Of a stretch of DNA of 64,000 nucleotides, positions 18,723 through 28,995 are shown in pieces; positions within the stretch are counted from its first letter, which is position 1, and every line of letters begins with the position of its first letter. Source of the stretch: Rouxiella badensis (lineage in GTDB: Bacteria; Pseudomonadota; Gammaproteobacteria; Enterobacterales; Enterobacteriaceae); contig CP114060.1 of the NCBI GenBank assembly GCA_026967495.1, positions 3,596,001 to 3,660,000 of the forward strand, given 5' to 3'. A model generated the notes under the pieces. That model was not told the DNA's origin. It saw nothing but the letters and a program-made list of their open reading frames with translations, and did no database searches. Made by a program: the position numbers and the translations under genes.

Positions 18723-19850
18723 TTAGCTCACCGAAATTGTGCCAGCGCGGATAACCTGACTGGCGGTTGCTGTTAAGTCATCGGCCAAACTTCCGTTCAG
18801 CATGACACCGGTAACGTTGGTCACATACGGGCTTGCGCCGTAGGCAATGGTGGCAAGTTGGGTGAAGGGAAGCGTTTGACCCAGCGCTAATCCGGCAACG
18901 TAAGCCTCTAGCGCGGCATCCACCAACGCGACCACCTCGGCGCGCACGGCGGGCGCACTCAAGGTAATCGTCATGGCGATGTTTGCCGTCACCCGTGCCG
19001 GTGCAAAAACCCCAAACGTGACCGTAAACCCCCTCACCGCATCGATAGCGCTGTATGCCTGCCCCAGAAATGTACTTGACGGGGCACCGCTTCCGTCGTC
19101 CACCACGGCATAAAAATAGCCAGGCTGGGACAGGCCACTGTAAGTCTGATTTTCGGTCAGGGTGTAGGTCACACCGTTTTGCATACTCGACAGCGCGTAG
19201 CCGATTGCAGACAGCGTAGATTTAGAGAGTGAGGCTATCCACAGCACGAAGCGGGCGCGAAAATCGGTGTCAGACTCGGCGTCCTCACCAGTGCCAAAGG
19301 TCACCGGGTTAGTGACGGTATCGACGTACTGAACGGAGCCGGAGATCACGGTGATCGTACCTTCCAGCGCATTCCCCGCCGCCCCTGCCGTCACCGCCTG
19401 TACCGGCACGCGCACTGAAGTGACGCCAGCGGCTATCAGGTAGCCGGCCAGCGTCGGGTCATACGCGGCATTGGTGGTATCGGTGGTGACCAAATAAGCC
19501 TGTGAGCCGTCGGTGGTCGACACCTGAGTGCCCACGGGAATCACCGCCTGATTAGTCGCCGTAAAGCGGCTGAAAACCACCTGCCCGGTTGCCGCAGTGG
19601 CCGCAAGACGAGTGAAACTGAAATCGGCCATCCAACTGTCGAGGTCATCGCCAGAGCTGGTTGCCGCCCGAGTGGTGACCAGAAGATTCACGATAAGTTG
19701 CTGTATCCATATCGCCACCGCCGAGTTGGATTCCAAGATGGAGCGAAGAATGCTGCCGATAGCGGTATCCACCAGCCCGGCGGCGGCGCCCTGTAAAGCG
19801 GTCACCTGATCGCTAACCAGCGTTGCGAATGTTTTTATATTGAGAGCCAC
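18723..19850 (-). CDS. Baseplate assembly protein J (gp47 family)
   Basis: 375 residues of the Baseplate_J family (Mu gp47 / P2 gpJ / T4 gp6): N-terminal helix SILRSILESNSAVAIWIQQL, then PVGTQVSTTDG and TAGAAGNALEGTITV, characteristic of the family, then TNPVTFGTGEDAESDTDFRARF. Forms the wedges that trigger sheath contraction. Lies between the gp25-like W and the wedge protein at 17979, the usual order. Confidence 0.93.
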   Translation of the reverse strand: MALNIKTFATLVSDQVTALQGAAAGLVDTAIGSILRSILESNSAVAIWIQQLIVNLLVTTRAATSSGDDLDSWMADFSFTRLAATAATGQVVFSRFTATNQAVIPVGTQVSTTDGSQAYLVTTDTTNAAYDPTLAGYLIAAGVTSVRVPVQAVTAGAAGNALEGTITVISGSVQYVDTVTNPVTFGTGEDAESDTDFRARFVLWIASLSKSTLSAIGYALSSMQNGVTYTLTENQTYSGLSQPGYFYAVVDDGSGAPSSTFLGQAYSAIDAVRGFTVTFGVFAPARVTANIAMTITLSAPAVRAEVVALVDAALEAYVAGLALGQTLPFTQLATIAYGASPYVTNVTGVMLNGSLADDLTATASQVIRAGTISVS

Positions 19851-19854
19851 GGGA

Positions 19855-20219
19855 TTACCTCGTCACGTCGAAACTGAGAGTTGCAGGGGTACCGGTTGTT
19901 GCGTCGGTGTAACTGACGTAGACGCTGACGCCCTGTTCGATAATGGTCAGGGTGACGGTGGGGGTCGGATCCTGCGCCACCGCATCCTCGAGAAGCATTT
20001 GTCCGAGTATCAGCGCTTTCCATTCATTGATGTTGACTGACTCACCGACCTTTTGGCCCAGGCCGGCGCCGTAGGCGGGGTGAAAAATATAATCCCCGGA
20101 TTGGTCATGAGCCGCCTGAGAACCCTCTGCTTACCGCGCTCGGTACTCTCCACGGGACGCAGGTCTCCCGTCGGCGAGGTGCTTAGGTCACCGCCTATAT
20201 AGTGATAAATATCCTTCAT
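19855..20219 (-). CDS. Baseplate wedge protein W / gp25-like (one frameshift)
   Basis: Begins MKDIYHYIGGDLSTSPTGDL with RGKQRVLRRLMTNPG, the pattern of Mu gp46/T4 gp25-like wedge proteins. One T missing from the T run near 20083-20087 shifts the frame; the restored frame reads HPAYGAGLGQKVGESVN and continues to TAA at 19855. Corrected length 121 residues. Adjacent to V and J as in other contractile tails. Confidence 0.82.
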
Positions 20220-20230
20220 GGGTTTCCCGC

Positions 20231-20826
20231 TTAGGTGATTTGCTGGTTCGGGCCGTTGGTATTACTCCCCTGCCCGTTCTCGTGATGGGTATGGCCGTTA
20301 TAGGTAGTGCGAAGGGTCTTTACCGAGCCAGATGCTTGGTTCTGGTCATAGATATCTTTCACCACAATCAGATTTTCATCGACGGTCACGTCGCCGCCGA
20401 TAAAGTGATGGGCCGGTGCGGTATAGGTAATTTTCTCCGTCGAACTGACCCGCACCTGCCCGTCGTTGGTGAACTTCAGCAAAGAACCGGACTGATGAAC
20501 GAGCCAGAACTCACCCGATGGCACCGCAGGGGGCGGTCAATGTCGTTAAACAGCTGCCCGGCCACGACGCCATTGCCGATGTTGAAAGAGTCGGGTTCGA
20601 TGACCACCACTGCGCCAATCACCGGTCCGGCGACAAGGCCCCAGCCGTTGCCGACCCACGGAGATTGCAGCGGTATCCAGCCGGTTTCTTCGCCGGTGGG
20701 CTGTAGTTGAACCTTGACGGCATAGGCAGCGGGATCGTAGGCAGTAATGATGCCCTGCCGCGTGCCGGTATCCCCGGCGCTCGCCTGCATGGCTCGGCTC
20801 GCCATCGCGTTCATTAATGCTTTCAT
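20231..20826 (-). CDS. Baseplate spike protein V (one frameshift)
   Basis: Membrane-piercing central spike, gpV/Mu gp45 type. N-terminal OB-fold-like part RQGIITAYDPAAYAVKVQLQ and PLQSPWVGNGWGLVAGP, then after a missing C in the run at 20529-20533 the frame resumes with PSGEFWLVHQSGSLLKF and the beta-helix tip ending in a His-rich NGHTHHENGQG, as usual for iron-binding spike tips. ATGA overlap with the preceding D-like gene. Corrected length 198 residues. Confidence 0.87.
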
Positions 20827-21918
20827 GAGGAGACATCCAGTGCTGGGCTATGGTTCTTGCCGGAAATTGACATGGTGTAACCCGAATCCCAACTTAAGGT
20901 CCGGCGCACGCTGTCACAGTAATAAATCTGGTCAAACGGGCTTTGAGTCCCCTCAATACGCACCAGCGTATGCGGGGTGAGCAGATTGTCCCCCGCCGTC
21001 GAGGCGGTAAACTTCATTTCGTGCTGCACGATGCTCTTATAAAGCGAGAGCGCCAGTGCGTCCGCTGACTCCGGGGTAAGTCCGTTACGGATGATGGTGT
21101 AAACCTGCGGATTTTCCTGGGTCGAGGTCTTAGGGTAGGTGGCAACAAACTGCTTGTTTTTGCGTTTAGAGTTCCAGCTCTTCACCTCGACCTTGACGCC
21201 TTTTGCAATCGTCAGCGCCCGGGTGAAATGCAGGTCATCAGACAGATTACACTGCGGGTAGGTCAGTGACCCCGGCGGCTGCCAACGAATCACGTAGTTG
21301 TCGGCTTTCGCGGGGTCAGGCGCCGGCTGAAAATAGAGGCTGTTATCCTCCACGTAGACCGAATATCCCTCTATGCTCGCCAACGTATTCAGCAGGTCCC
21401 ACTCGGTCTGTTCGCCGGTCAGATGCGCTGAATCAATCTGATAAAACTCACCAAAGCGACCGGTGGTCGCCGTGACCATCGGGGTCAATCCGTGGCGCTG
21501 CGCCAAAAGGCTGGCAATCTGCGAGCTGGTGTAGTTTTTGAAACTCTCTCCAGCCGACTTGGCGTCGATCAGCAGGCCGGTATAGTCGCGCCCGCTGGCG
21601 GTAATTTCAAAATGCGCCGGATTAAAATCCCAATCATCAATATTGCCGACAATCAGCTTTTTCTCGTCGATACCGGACTGCGTCACCAACTTGACCGAGA
21701 GACTCGACCTTGATGGTGGTCTGCGTGGACCAGTAATTGAGCAGTCCCATTGCATCCGGAAGCGCAGAGGTTGCCAGCGTCAGGTTGAAGGTAGAGGCCG
21801 AACGGAAGGAATTACTTTCCACGTCAAAGGTGACAAAAGGCACCTCAACGCCGTTTAACAGGCAGCGACCGCCGATATTTCGCACGCCGGACGTCACTAT
21901 CGCGTTATTAATATCCAT
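20823..21918 (-). CDS. Tail hub protein, gpD-like (one frameshift)
   Basis: Central hub, late-control-D / Mu gp44 type, joining spike and tube. First 70 residues (MDINNAIVTSGVRNIGGRCLL) lie in one frame, the rest (LSVKLVTQSGIDEKKLIVGN onwards) in another; an extra T near 21702 explains it. Corrected 364 residues. FEITASGRDYTGLLIDAKS and NTLASIEGYSVYVEDNSLYF are typical hub sequences. Confidence 0.85.
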
Positions 21919-21920
21919 AG

Positions 21921-22966
21921 TTAGCTCGTTTGAAGGTCGTTCGTCGGGTTTGAAGGAACGATCAGCGTATTGATGCCGGTGAGCGAGGTATCAGTAAGGT
22001 GGTTAACCGTCGCCAGCGCGGTCCAGAGCGAGGCGTCACCCAACTGCTCGGATGCCACCTGAAAGAGGTTGCCGCCGGAGTGGGTAATGGTACGAACGCC
22101 GTCGGCGGTCTGGCCCGACTGAACGTTCTTACTCAACCGGCCGAGCACGCTCTGCAACTGATATAACGCCGGGAGCTGGGTCGCTGTTTTGACCTGGCTC
22201 AGTAAGTTGGTGATGGTTTTTGAGATAGGATTCCCAGGTACCAGCCCACCGAGGGTGGTGATTTTGGTCGCCTCGGCCTCCACCTGCGTAATCGCCTGGC
22301 TGACGACCTTCTGCGCGGCGACTATCGGCCTGACCACCGTTTGCACGGTATCAATGGTCGCATGCGCAAAGTCAGTCACCTGATTGACCGCCGACTGCAC
22401 CGTGGCCATCGCCGACGTCACGCCGCTTACCGCCGAAGTCGCGCTGGTGGTCACATCTTTAACCGATGAGGCGTTGACCACCGCGGCGAGATCCAGCGCC
22501 TTGCCCAGATCGCTGTTAACGAGCGCATTAAGGGCGCCGGTCAGGGTATCGGCGCGGACCGGCGCGTCAGTACGCTCAACGATCGCCACCTCAAGGGTGT
22601 AGGGTCTGCGATAGACAAACTCGAACACTGGCGTAAAGGCGGTGATCACGACGTTGAAACTGTAGGTCCCGAGGGTCATGGTCAGCATCTTCCCAGCGTC
22701 ACGCATACGTTCGAGCGTGGTCACCCGATCCCCGCATTGGCCCCGGTAATCGTGCCCGACCAGCTAAACGCGTCGTACTCCACGCCAAGCACGTCGACGA
22801 CTCGCTTGCCGCCAATCATTTGGTGCATCACGGTTTTCTGTTTAGCCGGGATCGACAGGCGCTCGGGCACTTCGAAGTCGGTAAACTGAAAGTCCCCGAG
22901 TTTCAGGCGGGTCGTGGTGGTGTCTGTCGCCGGGGCTAATTTATTCAGCACGCTTATTACCGACAT
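21921..22966 (-). CDS. Tail protein with N-terminal circularisation-type and C-terminal LysM-like domain (one frameshift)
   Basis: Reconstructed from two frames joined at 22722-22730, where one G appears lost: ...TITGANAG-D-RVTTLERMRDAG. N-terminal 110 residues resemble the start of Mu gpN/DNA-circularisation proteins. The middle is a long Ala/Val/Thr helical stretch. The last 50 residues (GNLFQVASEQLGDASLWTAL) look like a LysM fold that binds the tape measure or peptidoglycan. Alternative: two genes overlapping by GTGA, with a GTG start. Position between tape measure and hub is that of Mu gpN. Confidence 0.75.
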
Positions 22967-22976
22967 AAAAACTCCG

Positions 22977-25051
22977 TTAATTGGTGGCCAGTTTACTTAC
23001 CGAGCCGGGCGGTAAAAATAGCTGTGAAGGATCGAAACCGCTGACGCCGCTTCTTGGTTTGGAGGCCTCTTTGCTTATTCCACCGATAACGGTCGCGATA
23101 AGCACCTGACGCCCTTCGTGGGTAAGCAGCAGATTGACCGGCTGAGGCGCGGCAGAGGAAAATGCCGGAGGCACCGCAGGATATTGGCCTGGGTTAATCA
23201 GATGGCGGTACTGCGCGGCCGAATCCGGATTGCTGACATTAAAGTCCGCAGCCCCTTTGCTAGCAACGGCGTTTAACGGCTCGCCTGCAGGACTGTCTTG
23301 ATTGAAGTGCTTATAGAGCTGATATCCGCCATACCCCGTCGCTGCCACAGCGGCACCCGCGGCAATTACCGGCCATCCGCCTATCATTGCAACGGCCTCG
23401 GGTATCGCCTCGGCCGCCGTGGTCAATGCTGCTCTGCCGCCCACTTTTTCGAGTAACTTTAATGGATTGCCCAGTGCACCTGCGGCCTTCTTCAGCATTG
23501 ACCAACCGCCCTTGAGTTCCGGAAAGTGCACCATAGGCCAAGGTGGCGTCAGTGCCTATTGAGGTTAATAACGGGTGCTTGTCCATAAAGTTTGTGCCTA
23601 TAGCCATGGCGCCGGAGAGGATATCTTCCCCCTTAGCAAAAATGTCCGTGACCTTTCCTTTATCGGCAATCGTGAGCTGCATATCCTGATATTTCTTGGC
23701 AACCTGGTCTTTTGCCATCAGCACGCGACTACGCGGAGAGTCGAGAACTGACGCAATACCGGTAACGCTGTTATATCCCGGCTGTGTCTTGAGGGCAGAC
23801 TCCATGATTTTGTCATAAACTTTCGCACCCGAGCTGCCAAACAGAAGGCTGTTTTCACGCTGCCTGTCGGCGGCACTGTTAATGCCGTGAGCGGCATAGA
23901 TGGCCATCAGCTTCTGGGTGTAGCGGGCAATGTCCGAGGACTGCAGGTCACTCAGAGTCTGCGTCTGTCCGTTTCCGCTGGCATTGGCAATGTCTAAACG
24001 AGCAAGCTCCTGACGAAGGTTTTTCGGCACCGACGCCATTTTGCCGTTGATATGATTGGCCGCCTTTTGCATTCCAGAGGCGGCCGCATCACCCCCATGT
24101 CGTCAATCACCGGTTCAAGCACACCAAAGAGAGAGGCAATATTTTGCCTGCGTGTAGCCGGGCTATTGCTGCTGACGAATGCCTCAAATTTCTTTTGATC
24201 GATTGTCTGATGGGTACCCTGAGTGTACTTAAACACCCCATCGGCTATCTCAGAGGCCCGCTTCGGGTCGTTTAACGCGCCCATTGATTCTACGAGTTTA
24301 TTAATGACTCCGCGGTTGGGGTCTTTTAAGGGGTCATAGGCATCATCAAGCATTTTCGAGGCGACGTCGTAACGTGCCAACACTGGCATCATCACCTCGG
24401 CGGCCTGTAGAGACTTTTGCTTGCCCAGACCGTCCGCGTTAAACGTATTTTGAGCATCGGCGAGAATGCTCATCCGGTCCAGGCGTGAGGTATCAGGAAT
24501 GTTGTTGGTATAAACGAAATCGTTCGCCTGGCTCAGTTGAGCATCATCGAGGCCTCGGTCTCGCAACCCCTCCAGCAGCTTTTGGTAGGCCACGCCCGTG
24601 GCGTTGATTTGACTGAAAACCTCGTAAAGCTTTTTGGCCTTCTCTAGTCCGGACTCACCGTCATCATCTGATTTTTTTCTTCTTCGTGGCCTGACCTCTC
24701 TGAGTTCTTGTTGCCCCTACGGCTTTTCCTTCCTGCGCCGCTTTTGGCCTGATCTGTACCCGCTTTTGCCGCATCCCGCGCATGGGTGGTGACCATTTTC
24801 AACGCCGAGGCATAATCTTTTGCGCCCTTGATAGCGTTGGAAAACTGATTCTTCATCGCCTCACTCATACCGCTGAGGACTTTTTGCGCATCTTTTGCCG
24901 CTGTTGAAACGCTTTTGATGTTCTTCGTCATCTGAATGAACCGCTCATTCAGCGTCTTCGCTTGCTGACTGAAGTTCATCATACTGTGGGTCATCTGGTC
25001 ATCTAAAGCCTGCCGCACCGCATCTTGATAAGCCCTCACGTCCATAGACAA
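22977..25051 (-). CDS. Tail tape measure protein (three frameshifts)
   Basis: Four consecutive open frames form one protein of about 690 residues, interrupted near 24667 (A7 run), 24091-24095 (G5 run) and about 23520. The N-terminal part is helical and rich in Gln, Lys and Ala (SVSTAAKDAQKVLSGMSEAM), the middle helical (NHINGKMASVPKNLRQELARL), and the C-terminal part has a hydrophobic stretch AAEAIPEAVAMIGGWPVIAAGAAVAATGY. Such length and composition, directly after the G/GT chaperone gene, identify the tape measure. Tail length predicted from 690 residues at about 0.15 nm each is roughly 100 nm. Confidence 0.85.
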
Positions 25052-25071
25052 CCTCTTGTTAAAAAATGAAA

Positions 25072-25095
25072 AACCCCAGCATGTGGGCCGGGGTT
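25072..25095 (-). terminator. Hairpin terminator between GT and tape measure genes
   Basis: On the minus strand AACCCCGGC, loop CCACAT, GCTGGGGTT, followed by TTTC, between the GT stop and the tape measure start. It would lower transcription of downstream genes unless read through. Confidence 0.65.
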
Positions 25096-25149
25096 ATTGA
25101 AATGCAGGTCGAGGAGTCAGCCGCTTTACCGGTAAATTAGCCGATTCCA

Positions 25150-25706
25150 TCAGCCCGACTCCTCAAACTGTTTCGTCGTCCAGTTAAACTTGTTGCCCTC
25201 GAATTCGCTAAAGACGACCGCCATCGCGAATCTTTCATGCGGCAAAAGCTCGGTTATTTTAAAAACAATATGGAAAGGAACCCCGTTTTTCATCAACCAA
25301 CATTGATTGCGAAACTCGGGGTTCTGGGCTAGTTTTTTGCGGCGTTGTCATCCAGTTGACCGGCATTTTCTTCGCCAATTTTTTGGAAAATAAACTCCTG
25401 AACCGCATTTAATCCGGCTTTTCCCAACACACTGAGCATGCCGTTTATCTGCAGCTTATTGGTAGGAACGGCATATTTTTCACCGTCAATTTCCTCCACC
25501 CGCGCCGTAGGAAAAACGTACATGTTCATGTAAGGCATATTTACTGCGTCTTCCGCGCCCGCTGCGCAGAAGACGCGCGCCTCCTGCACGGCATCCAGTT
25601 CGCGAATTTTAATCACGCGACCCCGAACGTCGGTCACAGTGCCGCCCTCTTCCACAGGCTGTTTCAGGTCTTCATCTTTCGTTTCGTGGACGTTTAACTT
25701 TGCCAT
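25150..25706 (-). CDS. Tail assembly chaperone GT fusion made by -1 frameshifting
   Basis: Ribosomes slipping back one base at the heptamer 25332-25338 would bypass the G stop and add 60 residues from the -1 frame, beginning LAQNPEFRNQ and ending NWTTKQFEESG, to TGA at 25150-25152. The extension looks like real protein (aromatic and charged residues, no low complexity). G and GT chaperones upstream of the tape measure are general in long-tailed phages; they coat the tape measure during assembly. Confidence 0.8.
25329..25706 (-). CDS. Tail assembly chaperone G
   Basis: 125-residue protein (MAKLNVHETKDEDLKQPVE...) between tube and tape measure, the position of the short tail-assembly chaperone (lambda gpG, Mu gp41). 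Acidic, no membrane segment. It ends with DDNAAKN at the slippery site, and is read alone when no frameshift occurs. Confidence 0.88.
   Translation of the reverse strand: MAKLNVHETKDEDLKQPVEEGGTVTDVRGRVIKIRELDAVQEARVFCAAGAEDAVNMPYMNMYVFPTARVEEIDGEKYAVPTNKLQINGMLSVLGKAGLNAVQEFIFQKIGEENAGQLDDNAAKN
25332..25338 (-). promoter_or_regulatory. Programmed -1 frameshift site A AAA AAC
   Basis: In the G frame the codons are GCA AAA AAC TAG, so the heptamer A-AAA-AAC sits in exact X-XXY-YYZ phase immediately before the stop codon. The -1 frame is open for 60 codons beyond it. Confidence 0.82.
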
Positions 25707-25719
25707 TTCTTTCTCTCAA

Positions 25720-26150
25720 TCAAGATACGCGGATGCGGCGTTGTGCGGTAAAGGTCATGGACTGACGAACAGTCTGGTCGCCAGACTTCTTACCCGGATC
25801 CGTAAAGTGGATCTGAACATTCGTATAACGCCAGACGCTGACGGAGCCATTCACTTCTTCGATAGTCTCGGTGATGGTGCCTGCTGCGCGATTCACGCCG
25901 CTGTAGTAATCGGCTTCCCACTGCGCCCACCAAGCGTCGAGAGTCGCATCCTGACGTTCGGCTTCGATGGTGCCGCCCCAGTTTTTAGGGATAAGCAGCT
26001 CATCGGTCAGGCCGTTCAGGGGGTGATTTCAAGGCTGTTGACTTTAGGTTTCGCGTCAAAGCTGATGACCTGCGGAATGCGCAGAGTTCCGTAGGCGGTG
26101 ACGATATCGACGGCGATATCGCGGCCAAGAGTGTATCCATTTTGCGGCAT
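25720..26150 (-). CDS. Tail tube protein (one frameshift)
   Basis: Starts MPQNGYTLGRDIAVDIVTAYG at 26150 and, after a lost C in the run near 26030 (ITP-LNGLTDELLIPKNWGG), continues to TGA at 25720. Corrected length 143 residues. Forms the inner tube inside the sheath. Length, position between sheath and chaperone, and the RQSMTFTAQRRIRVS end suit a Mu gp40-like tube protein. Confidence 0.82.
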
Positions 26151-26166
26151 AGTCTTGCTCCAGAGA

Positions 26167-26186
26167 GAAAACCCGCCGTGGCGGGT
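26167..26186 (-). terminator. Hairpin terminator between sheath and tube genes
   Basis: Minus strand ACCCGC, loop CACG, GCGGGT followed by TTTTC. Sits right after the sheath stop codon. Confidence 0.65.
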
Positions 26187-26197
26187 CTTGAGGGTGA

Positions 26198-27754
26198 TTA
26201 GTTAGACGCTGAGTTAGAAACCGTGATGGTGACGCTGCCGCCGCCTTCGAGGTTAATCAGGAAATAACGTACGACGTTCAGATACTTGACCGCGACGTCG
26301 GCCTGCATGTAGCCGAGTGCAACCTGAGAATCCGGATTGTTGGTCGAGTCCAGGGTAACTGCGAAGGAGGCAGCACCGTTCGGATCGCCGATCATGCCCT
26401 GATCGTCAAGGTTTTGCAGAAACGCCTCAATGGTGCTTTTCGTCTCGCGACGCAGGTCTGCGGTCTGATTTTGCCCCACTACGCCGCCAAAACTGGCTGC
26501 CAGAGTTAATGACAGGTAGTTGGTCATGCGGGTATAGGTGTCGTCGTTCTGGCTGGCGGTCGAGCTGGTGTTACGGCCGGAGCGGATACCAAAGTAGTTG
26601 CCGCCCGGACATGGGTTGGTAATGACGTCGAGACGCGCCGAGTTGATAGCCCCGATTTCAGACAGCGAGTAAGGCTGGTTCGCCAGGTTGCGCTGGGTTG
26701 ATACGATAGTGCTGATTGCTTTGTTCAGCGTAGAGATTGATGGACTGCGCGCGGCAATATTGGCGGCCTCGAAGGTTGCCGGTTCAACCATGCGGGTCAA
26801 TCCGTTAACGCTGTCCAGCCAGTACACCCAGTCACCGACCATCGCCTTGAAGTTCCAGCTGTCTACCCCTGCCGTGTTGAGCAGCGCTGCCGCCGAGACA
26901 TAGGTAGTGCCGGCGCTAAACTGCGAGACGGCATAAGAACCTTCGCTGGCGGCAAACGTATTCACCGTCGGCCACAGCGTGGAGGTAGTGAGGCCCACTA
27001 GGTTGATGACCTGCGAATTGGTGCCACGCAGAGCGTACATCCCTTTACGGGTAGTACTGGTGCCGTCGGAGCCGACCAGCGCGGCATCAGTAATGCTGGC
27101 AGCGCCGTCGGTGCCGCCCGTCAGGCTGTAAGTGGCCGTTACATTTGGCAAGGCGCTGCTGGTACCAACGGTCGCGATAGCCAGTTGACTTGCGCCGCGT
27201 ACGCTGGTTTGTCCGTTATTGACCGCATTTACCAGATTTGTCCAGAAGGTCGCACCGTTGCCGGTAATGTTGTCGAACACTTCGGCGGTTTGGCCCGGCA
27301 GATAAATAGTCAACTTGTAAGAGCTAACCGCCGAACCTGCGGTAATCATCGCCTGGATGCTGTTACCGGTGGTACCACTGTAAATTGCGGTCAAGGTTAC
27401 CCCCGTCGCCGGACTGCTTGCCACATCCTTTAAAGCAACGCTGGCGGCAATGTCGGTGCCGTCGGTGACGCGCACGCAGTTCAGGTTGGTCGCACCGAGT
27501 TGCAGAGAAATGGCAACCGCCGTCGCAAGGTCATATTTGCGGTTCTGCTGACTGCCGATGTACAGGGCCTGATCGCTTGCCGAACTAATCTGGAACGGGC
27601 TGTTGACCGGACCCCAGCTTGCGATACCGACCAATCCGAGGCCGTCGGTCGCAACGCCATTAATGTACTGTGTCTGGGGTGCAACAACCTGGACGTATAA
27701 GTCTGGCGCGGTCAGCGCAGAGGTGTTCAAACTGCCAGCTTGATAAATCGGCAT
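26198..27754 (-). CDS. Contractile tail sheath protein
   Basis: 518 residues, Mu gpL-type sheath: N-terminal YIGSQQNRKYDLATAVAISLQLGA, central domain insertion, and C-terminal LGYMQADVAVKYLNVVRYFLINLEGGGSV, the conserved end of sheath proteins. Start at 27754 (MPIYQAGSLN) follows TTTGGAGATA; the in-frame codons upstream are not likely used. Forms the contractile sheath that drives the tube through the target membrane. Confidence 0.95.
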   Translation of the reverse strand: MPIYQAGSLNTSALTAPDLYVQVVAPQTQYINGVATDGLGLVGIASWGPVNSPFQISSASDQALYIGSQQNRKYDLATAVAISLQLGATNLNCVRVTDGTDIAASVALKDVASSPATGVTLTAIYSGTTGNSIQAMITAGSAVSSYKLTIYLPGQTAEVFDNITGNGATFWTNLVNAVNNGQTSVRGASQLAIATVGTSSALPNVTATYSLTGGTDGAASITDAALVGSDGTSTTRKGMYALRGTNSQVINLVGLTTSTLWPTVNTFAASEGSYAVSQFSAGTTYVSAAALLNTAGVDSWNFKAMVGDWVYWLDSVNGLTRMVEPATFEAANIAARSPSISTLNKAISTIVSTQRNLANQPYSLSEIGAINSARLDVITNPCPGGNYFGIRSGRNTSSTASQNDDTYTRMTNYLSLTLAASFGGVVGQNQTADLRRETKSTIEAFLQNLDDQGMIGDPNGAASFAVTLDSTNNPDSQVALGYMQADVAVKYLNVVRYFLINLEGGGSVTITVSNSASN

Positions 27755-27811
27755 GGCTATCTCCAAATGAAAGACCCACTTCAGGCGGGCTCTGATGTTG
27801 AATAAAGGGGA

Positions 27812-28033
27812 TTATGCGGCGCGTTTAATCACGTAAACGGCGAGTTCGCCAGCGAGGATGTCGTTGATTTCATCCTCATCGGTAATCTCGTCGCCAACCT
27901 GATAATCGGCAAACGCAATGCGGGTGACCAAGATAAAGCCGAGGGACGCCGCCGCCGCTGCCGCTGCCGAGGATGAATCTGCGCTTACGGACGCAGTAGA
28001 GCCTGACGCGTTAACGTCATCGGTATCTGCCAT
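27812..28033 (-). CDS. Small tail-module protein (73 aa)
   Basis: Not recognised. Ser/Ala-rich N-terminus followed by an acidic block (VGDEITDEDEINDILAGE). CAGGAG ribosome site. Occupies the place of Mu gp38 (DUF2635) just before the sheath gene, but shows no clear similarity. Confidence 0.65.
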   Translation of the reverse strand: MADTDDVNASGSTASVSADSSSAAAAAAASLGFILVTRIAFADYQVGDEITDEDEINDILAGELAVYVIKRAA

Positions 28034-28049
28034 GATTACTCCTGATGAT

Positions 28050-28843
28050 TTAGAGGGTTTGGGTGTGGTCGTTGATGCTCATAACCGGTGCCACAACCTG
28101 CGGCGCCGAGAGAGTTTGCGAGGTGGCATAGTTCACAGAAAAAACCATGTCACGCCGGTAGATTTGGGTGTTTTGGGAATACATTGAGCGTGCATAAATC
28201 ATGAAAGCCGGCAGGTTGTCCAAGAGCTGTAAACTGCTGTTAATCGACAATCCTTCATCCAGCGCTCCACCGAGGGTATCGCGCAGCAGCCTCGTCGGGT
28301 CCCAGACGGTTATGCGGTACTCTTTGGCTTGCCTGCGCAGCTCCCGCGCCTCGGTACCGACGCCCCCACTCTGGCCACTATCTGCGTCGCCTGAGGTAGG
28401 CTGATAACCTCCTCGACGTTGCTGGCGTTCGGAATAAGCGTTGTTATTGCTGTCGCAATCGACGTTAGTGTGTCACCCGATTGCACGGAATAATGATAAC
28501 CGCTGCCATCGACCAGAAAGTAGAGGTTCTGAGGGGTTGAAACGGTACCTGATAGCGTGACGGCGGTGCCGCTTACCGTTGCGATAACCGACGGATCTCC
28601 GCAGTCTACCGCGCGATAAGGCCGCCCTAGCGCGGTGGGAATTTTTGCTCGCCTTCCATCGGATACACCGAAATATGCGTTATCCCGGCCTGGATATCGG
28701 TGTCGAGCACGCTGTGAACGGGCCAGCCAGCGTAAATACTGACTACTGTGCCGGTAACACTGGGCGAAGCCCGTACCGTTGGGATAAACAATTGCGGCCA
28801 CCTGAGCCGCAATAACATTGAGTATTTCTGAGGGATCGGCCAT
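28050..28843 (-). CDS. Tail terminator/completion-position protein (three frameshifts)
   Basis: One gene in three frames: MADPSEILNVIAAQVAAIVYP from ATG 28843, RASPSVTGTVVSIYAGWP, IPTALGRPYRAVDCGDP, then TEARELRRQAKEYRITVWDP to TAA at 28050. Breaks lie near 28775-28785, 28640 (A run) and 28365 (G run). Corrected length about 264 residues. YHYSVQSGDTLTSIATAI looks LysM-like. Being the gene upstream of sheath, it may cap the tail end; in a headless particle this cap would be the free end. Function is inferred from position only. Confidence 0.65.
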
Positions 28844-28844
28844 A

Positions 28845-28970
28845 TCACGTAGGTGCCTGCATAACGGTGATGCGCCATTGGGTAGCGTGAAGCTCGGCGC
28901 GGGAGATGACATAAACGCGGGTTAATGTCACCGGTGATAAAACAGAGGGAAAAGTCTGCTCGTCGAGGCG
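28845..28970 (-). pseudogene. 3' remnant of a deleted phage gene
   Basis: 41 codons (RLDEQTFPSVLSPVTLTRVYV, ending ITVMQAPT) open after a stop, without a good start or ribosome site, ending in TGA next to the 28843 start. Composition is that of a folded protein. It lies directly after the holin gene, where head or connector genes would be in a full phage. Likely a deletion scar left by removal of the head module. Confidence 0.5.
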
Positions 28971-28995
28971 TCAATCGCTCTCGAGGTCGCAGGCG

